A stretch of 64,000 bases of DNA, from positions 1 through 64,000 of the forward strand of contig CAIUWR010000001.1 of assembly GCA_903902915.1 (NCBI GenBank), given 5' to 3'. This DNA is from an uncultured Hyphomicrobiales bacterium (GTDB lineage Bacteria > Pseudomonadota > Alphaproteobacteria > Rhizobiales > Beijerinckiaceae). Shown here in pieces: positions 61,638 to 64,000 of the stretch. Below the pieces are notes generated by a model. The model searched no databases. It worked only from the letters and a program-made list of their open reading frames with translations, and had not been told where the DNA came from. Position numbers and translations under genes: made by a program. Within the stretch, counting starts at the first letter, position 1, and every line of letters starts with the position of its first letter.

Positions 61638-61743
61638 CGGCTAAATACGCCCGACCGTTCGCTCGCACGCGCATCCAGAACATGCACATCGACTCTTTTT
61701 TCGTTACAAGGGAGGCCCAACCGCCGCCTTTGCTGGATGTCCC

Positions 61744-62658
61744 TTGTCCTTTTTCCAGACCATTCTCCGCCGCAGCTATGACAATCCGTGGCTGTTGATC
61801 ACGCTGACCTGCGTTTTCTGGGCGGGCAATATCGTGGCCGCGCGATTGGCCATTGGCGAAATTTCGCCCATGCTGCTGGTGTGCGGACGTTGGGCCATCG
61901 CCAGCCTCATCCTGCTCGCCGTCGCGCGACGTCCCTTCGTGGAAGCCTGGCCTGCGCTCGCGCCGCACTGGCTGCGCATATTTCTCATGGGCTGCTGCGG
62001 CTTCACCCTGTTTCACGCCGTCTATTACGTCTCGGCCTATTTCACGACAGGCGTCAATCTGTCGATCATTCAGGGGGTGAGCCCGGTCTTCGTGCTCATC
62101 GGGGCCTGGGTCTTGTGGCGCACCAAGGTCAGGGCGGTGCAGGTCGCCGGTTGCGCGCTCACCATCGCGGGCGTCATCATCGTCGCGATCCACGGCGATG
62201 TCTTTGCCCTGCATGACCTGAGTTTCCGCATCGGCGATCTGGGCGTCCTCGTCGCCTCCATGATCTATTCCGGCTACACGCTCTCCCTGCGCAACAGGCC
62301 GAAGGCCTCCTCGCTCGGCTTTTTCGTCGCCATGGCTTTCGCGGGGCTTTTGTCCTCCCTGCCGCTGGTGGCGCTGGAGGGGCTGGCGGGGCGCATCGTC
62401 TGGCCGACCCACATCGGCTGGATGGTTCTTTTCTATACGGCGATCTTTCCCTCGCTGCTGGCGCAGCTCTTCTTCATCCGTGCGGTCGAAATCATCGGCC
62501 CGGGCCGCGCGACGATCTTCTACAACATGACGCCGGTGCTGGGCGCGGTGTTTGCGGCCGTGCTGCTCCATGAACCGTTCGAGCCCTACCACGCGCTGGC
62601 GCTGGCGCTCGTGATCGGTGGCGTCACGATCGCGGAGCGGCAGGGGCGACGCCCATGA
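61744..62658 (+). CDS. EamA-type (DMT) transporter 1
   Basis: A 304-residue protein with ten membrane helices in two EamA halves. LITLTCVFWAGNIVAARLAI is the first, with the conserved W-G/A-x-N motif, and IIGPGRATIFYNMTPVLGAV the second-half signature. The start is a TTG at 61744; no in-frame ATG exists before the first helix. It overlaps the next gene by 4 bp and its paralog there shares GEISPM and NLSIIQG-type segments. Members export metabolites or amino acids; the substrate is unknown. Confidence 0.82.
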   Translation: MSFFQTILRRSYDNPWLLITLTCVFWAGNIVAARLAIGEISPMLLVCGRWAIASLILLAVARRPFVEAWPALAPHWLRIFLMGCCGFTLFHAVYYVSAYFTTGVNLSIIQGVSPVFVLIGAWVLWRTKVRAVQVAGCALTIAGVIIVAIHGDVFALHDLSFRIGDLGVLVASMIYSGYTLSLRNRPKASSLGFFVAMAFAGLLSSLPLVALEGLAGRIVWPTHIGWMVLFYTAIFPSLLAQLFFIRAVEIIGPGRATIFYNMTPVLGAVFAAVLLHEPFEPYHALALALVIGGVTIAERQGRRP

Positions 62659-63569
62659 ACCCGAACGAGCGCAAGCCCCTGCCCTCGCGCATCATGCGCA
62701 ATCCCTGGCTGCTGCTGACCTTCAGCTCGCTGGTCTGGGGCGGCAATGTGGTGGCGGCGCGCTTCGCGGTGGGCGAAATTTCGCCCATGGCGCTGGTGGG
62801 CCTGCGCTGGATCGTGGTTTCCGCGATCATCGCTTTCTTCGCGCGCGGCCGGTTGCGGGCCACGCTGGCGCAGCTCAAGCCTCATTGGGCCTATCTGCTG
62901 CCCATGGGCGTGCTCGGCTTCACCCTGTCCAACGCCATGCTCTATGAGGGCGCGCGTTTCACGAGCGGGCTGAATGTCTCGATCATTCAGGGCGTTTTGC
63001 CGGTGCTGGTGCTGGCGGGCGCGCGGGTCATCTATGGCGTTCGCGCAGGTCTGGTGCGCTGGATTGGCGTGACGATCACCATGGCGGGGATCGTCCTGAT
63101 CGCCACCGAGGGCGAGCCTGCGCGCATTTTGGAGTTGCAGATCAACAAGGGCGACGGATTGGTGTTTCTGGGCGCGGCGATCTATGCGGCCTTCACGCTG
63201 GCCTTGCGCAAACGCCCGCCGATGACGGCCATGGCCTTCTTCATCGGCGTGGCGGTGGCCGCCCTCGCCTCCTCCGTCCCGGCGATGGTGGGGGAAGCGA
63301 TGCTGGGCGCCGCCATCTGGCCGGGTTGGCGCGGCCTGCTGGTGCTGCTCTATGTGGCGATCTTCACCTCGATCATCGGACAGGTCTGCTGGATCCGCGC
63401 GGTCGAGATCATCGGACCGGCGCGGGCGGGCGTGTTCCAGAATCTGGTGCCGGTGGTGGGGGCGCTGCTCTCGGTTCTGCTGCTGCGCGAGGCCTTCCAC
63501 TGGCACCACGCCGCTTCGCTGGTTCTGGTGCTGTCCGGCCTGTTCATTTCCGAACTGGGCAAGCGATAG
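62655..63569 (+). CDS. EamA-type (DMT) transporter 2
   Basis: A 304-residue paralog of transporter 1, coupled by an ATGA overlap. The helices include LLTFSSLVWGGNVVAARFAV and IIGPARAGVFQNLVPVVGAL, with GEISPMALVGLRWIVVSAII after the first. Retention of two linked genes of equal length suggests a heterodimer or related export roles. It ends 36 bp before a convergent binding-protein gene. Confidence 0.85.
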   Translation: MNPNERKPLPSRIMRNPWLLLTFSSLVWGGNVVAARFAVGEISPMALVGLRWIVVSAIIAFFARGRLRATLAQLKPHWAYLLPMGVLGFTLSNAMLYEGARFTSGLNVSIIQGVLPVLVLAGARVIYGVRAGLVRWIGVTITMAGIVLIATEGEPARILELQINKGDGLVFLGAAIYAAFTLALRKRPPMTAMAFFIGVAVAALASSVPAMVGEAMLGAAIWPGWRGLLVLLYVAIFTSIIGQVCWIRAVEIIGPARAGVFQNLVPVVGALLSVLLLREAFHWHHAASLVLVLSGLFISELGKR

Positions 63570-63604
63570 GCCGGGGCGCCCCGGCCGCGCTTGTCGATTA
63601 CGGA

Positions 63605-64000
63605 CTATTCGCCGCCCAGACCAACCGTGTTCATGATCGTCTTCATCGCGGCATAGTTGTTGGTGAGAAGCTCGTTGAATTGCGCCGGGCTCTGGGTCTG
63701 CGGCTCGATGCCCTGCTGCGCGATATTGGCCGCGACATGCGGCATCGCGACGACCTTGGCGACGGCGCTGTTGATTTTCAGCGTCACGTCGGCTGGCAGG
63801 TTGGCGGGCCCCAGAAGGCCGAACCACGAGGTGAATTCGAAGCCCGGCAATCCGCTTTCGCTCACAGTCGGCGTGTCGGGAAACGTGGGAATGCGATTCT
63901 TCGACACGACGGCGAGCAGACGCAGCGCCGGGTTGGCGACGAAGGCCTGCGAGCCCAGCGTCGGCACGATCAGCAGCTTGGTGTCGCCGCCGATGAGGCT
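63605..64000 (-). CDS. TctC/Bug-family tripartite transporter binding protein, partial
   Basis: The window cuts this gene; the start lies right of 64000. The visible 131 C-terminal residues include GGDTKLLIVPTLGSQAFVAN, LRLLAVVSKNRIPTFPDTPT, VSESGLPGFEFTSWFGLLGP and a helical end NNYAAMKTIMNTVGLGG. FPDTPTVSESGLPGFE followed by WFGLLGPA is the signature of Bug/TctC periplasmic binding proteins. It could feed the TctA-TctB fusion at 15060 or other membrane subunits beyond the window. It converges with the EamA gene at 63569. Confidence 0.88.
   Translation of the reverse strand, partial: SLIGGDTKLLIVPTLGSQAFVANPALRLLAVVSKNRIPTFPDTPTVSESGLPGFEFTSWFGLLGPANLPADVTLKINSAVAKVVAMPHVAANIAQQGIEPQTQSPAQFNELLTNNYAAMKTIMNTVGLGGE

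Noticed and set aside
60985-63827. Long minus-strand frames opposite the hypothetical and EamA genes
   Set aside because: They are rich in Arg/Gln/His and follow the complementary strand of membrane helices; no start sites.
1-64000. CRISPR arrays, rRNA genes, complete insertion sequences
   Set aside because: No regularly spaced repeats, rRNA cores or transposase genes were recognised in reading the window.

Overview
The window reads as a chromosome segment from an alphaproteobacterium of the order Hyphomicrobiales (Rhizobiales), possibly Beijerinckiaceae-like. The evidence is gene content: ctrA, its phosphotransferase chpT and its inhibitor sciP, the envelope gene eipA (DUF1134), a Rhodobacter-type pmtA, an alphaproteobacterial rpoH and a fliJ homologue. 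The DNA is GC-rich and gene-dense. The family-level placement is inference.

Layout. 1-950: end of an integrated element, shown by the 3' half of a CAU-anticodon tRNA (404-448), followed by fragments of an aroE-like and a Gfo/Idh/MocA-like gene. 1.1-5.2 kb: two tandem TPR plus GT-B-like proteins. 5.2-8.8 kb: two divergent receiver-only response regulators, small proteins and an ABC-2 exporter. 8.9-22.2 kb: a catabolic/transport region with a TauABC/SsuABC-type importer, two tandem isochorismatase-fold hydrolases, a LysR regulator, a SnoaL-like protein, a TctA-TctB fusion transporter, an orphan EutA-family protein, two tandem cupins and an ACMSD-like amidohydrolase. 22.3-30.4 kb: core functions (membrane protein, fliJ, ctrA, chpT, cysQ-like, eipA, coiled-coil protein, P450). 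30.7-44.1 kb: a complete, previously unlisted tRNA-Glu(CTC) followed by accessory DNA with a third TPR/GT-B protein, three paralogous helical-repeat proteins around an FMN reductase and an ATP-grasp ligase, a duplicated 63-bp palindromic repeat, and a TadE/TadE/TadG-like set with a decayed second copy. 44.2-47.8 kb: rpoH, rluD and a flavoprotein. 47.8-55.6 kb: a second catabolic island (IclR, two FAD hydroxylases, GYD protein, CoA-transferase, class II aldolase-like protein, ABC binding protein). 55.7-64 kb: sciP, mnmA, pmtA, purA, two hypothetical proteins, two EamA transporters and the end of a TctC/Bug binding protein.

How parts fit. CtrA, ChpT and SciP are three layers of one cell-cycle circuit (phosphotransfer to CtrA, the regulator itself, a transcriptional antagonist). 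The ctrA and sciP genes end in nearly identical terminator hairpins (29 of 31 bases), each about 42 nt past the stop. The two catabolic islands have the usual parts for uptake, ring hydroxylation, decarboxylation and amide hydrolysis of an aromatic or heterocyclic acid, but no ring-cleavage enzyme can be named with certainty and the substrate cannot be read from the sequence.

Least explained: the three-paralog family with ATP-grasp/FMN reductase (33.6-38.3 kb), the EutA-cupin-cupin-amidohydrolase group (18-22 kb), and the TPR/GT-B family placed beside tRNA sequence at two loci. All functional statements come from reading translations and motifs; no database search was run.
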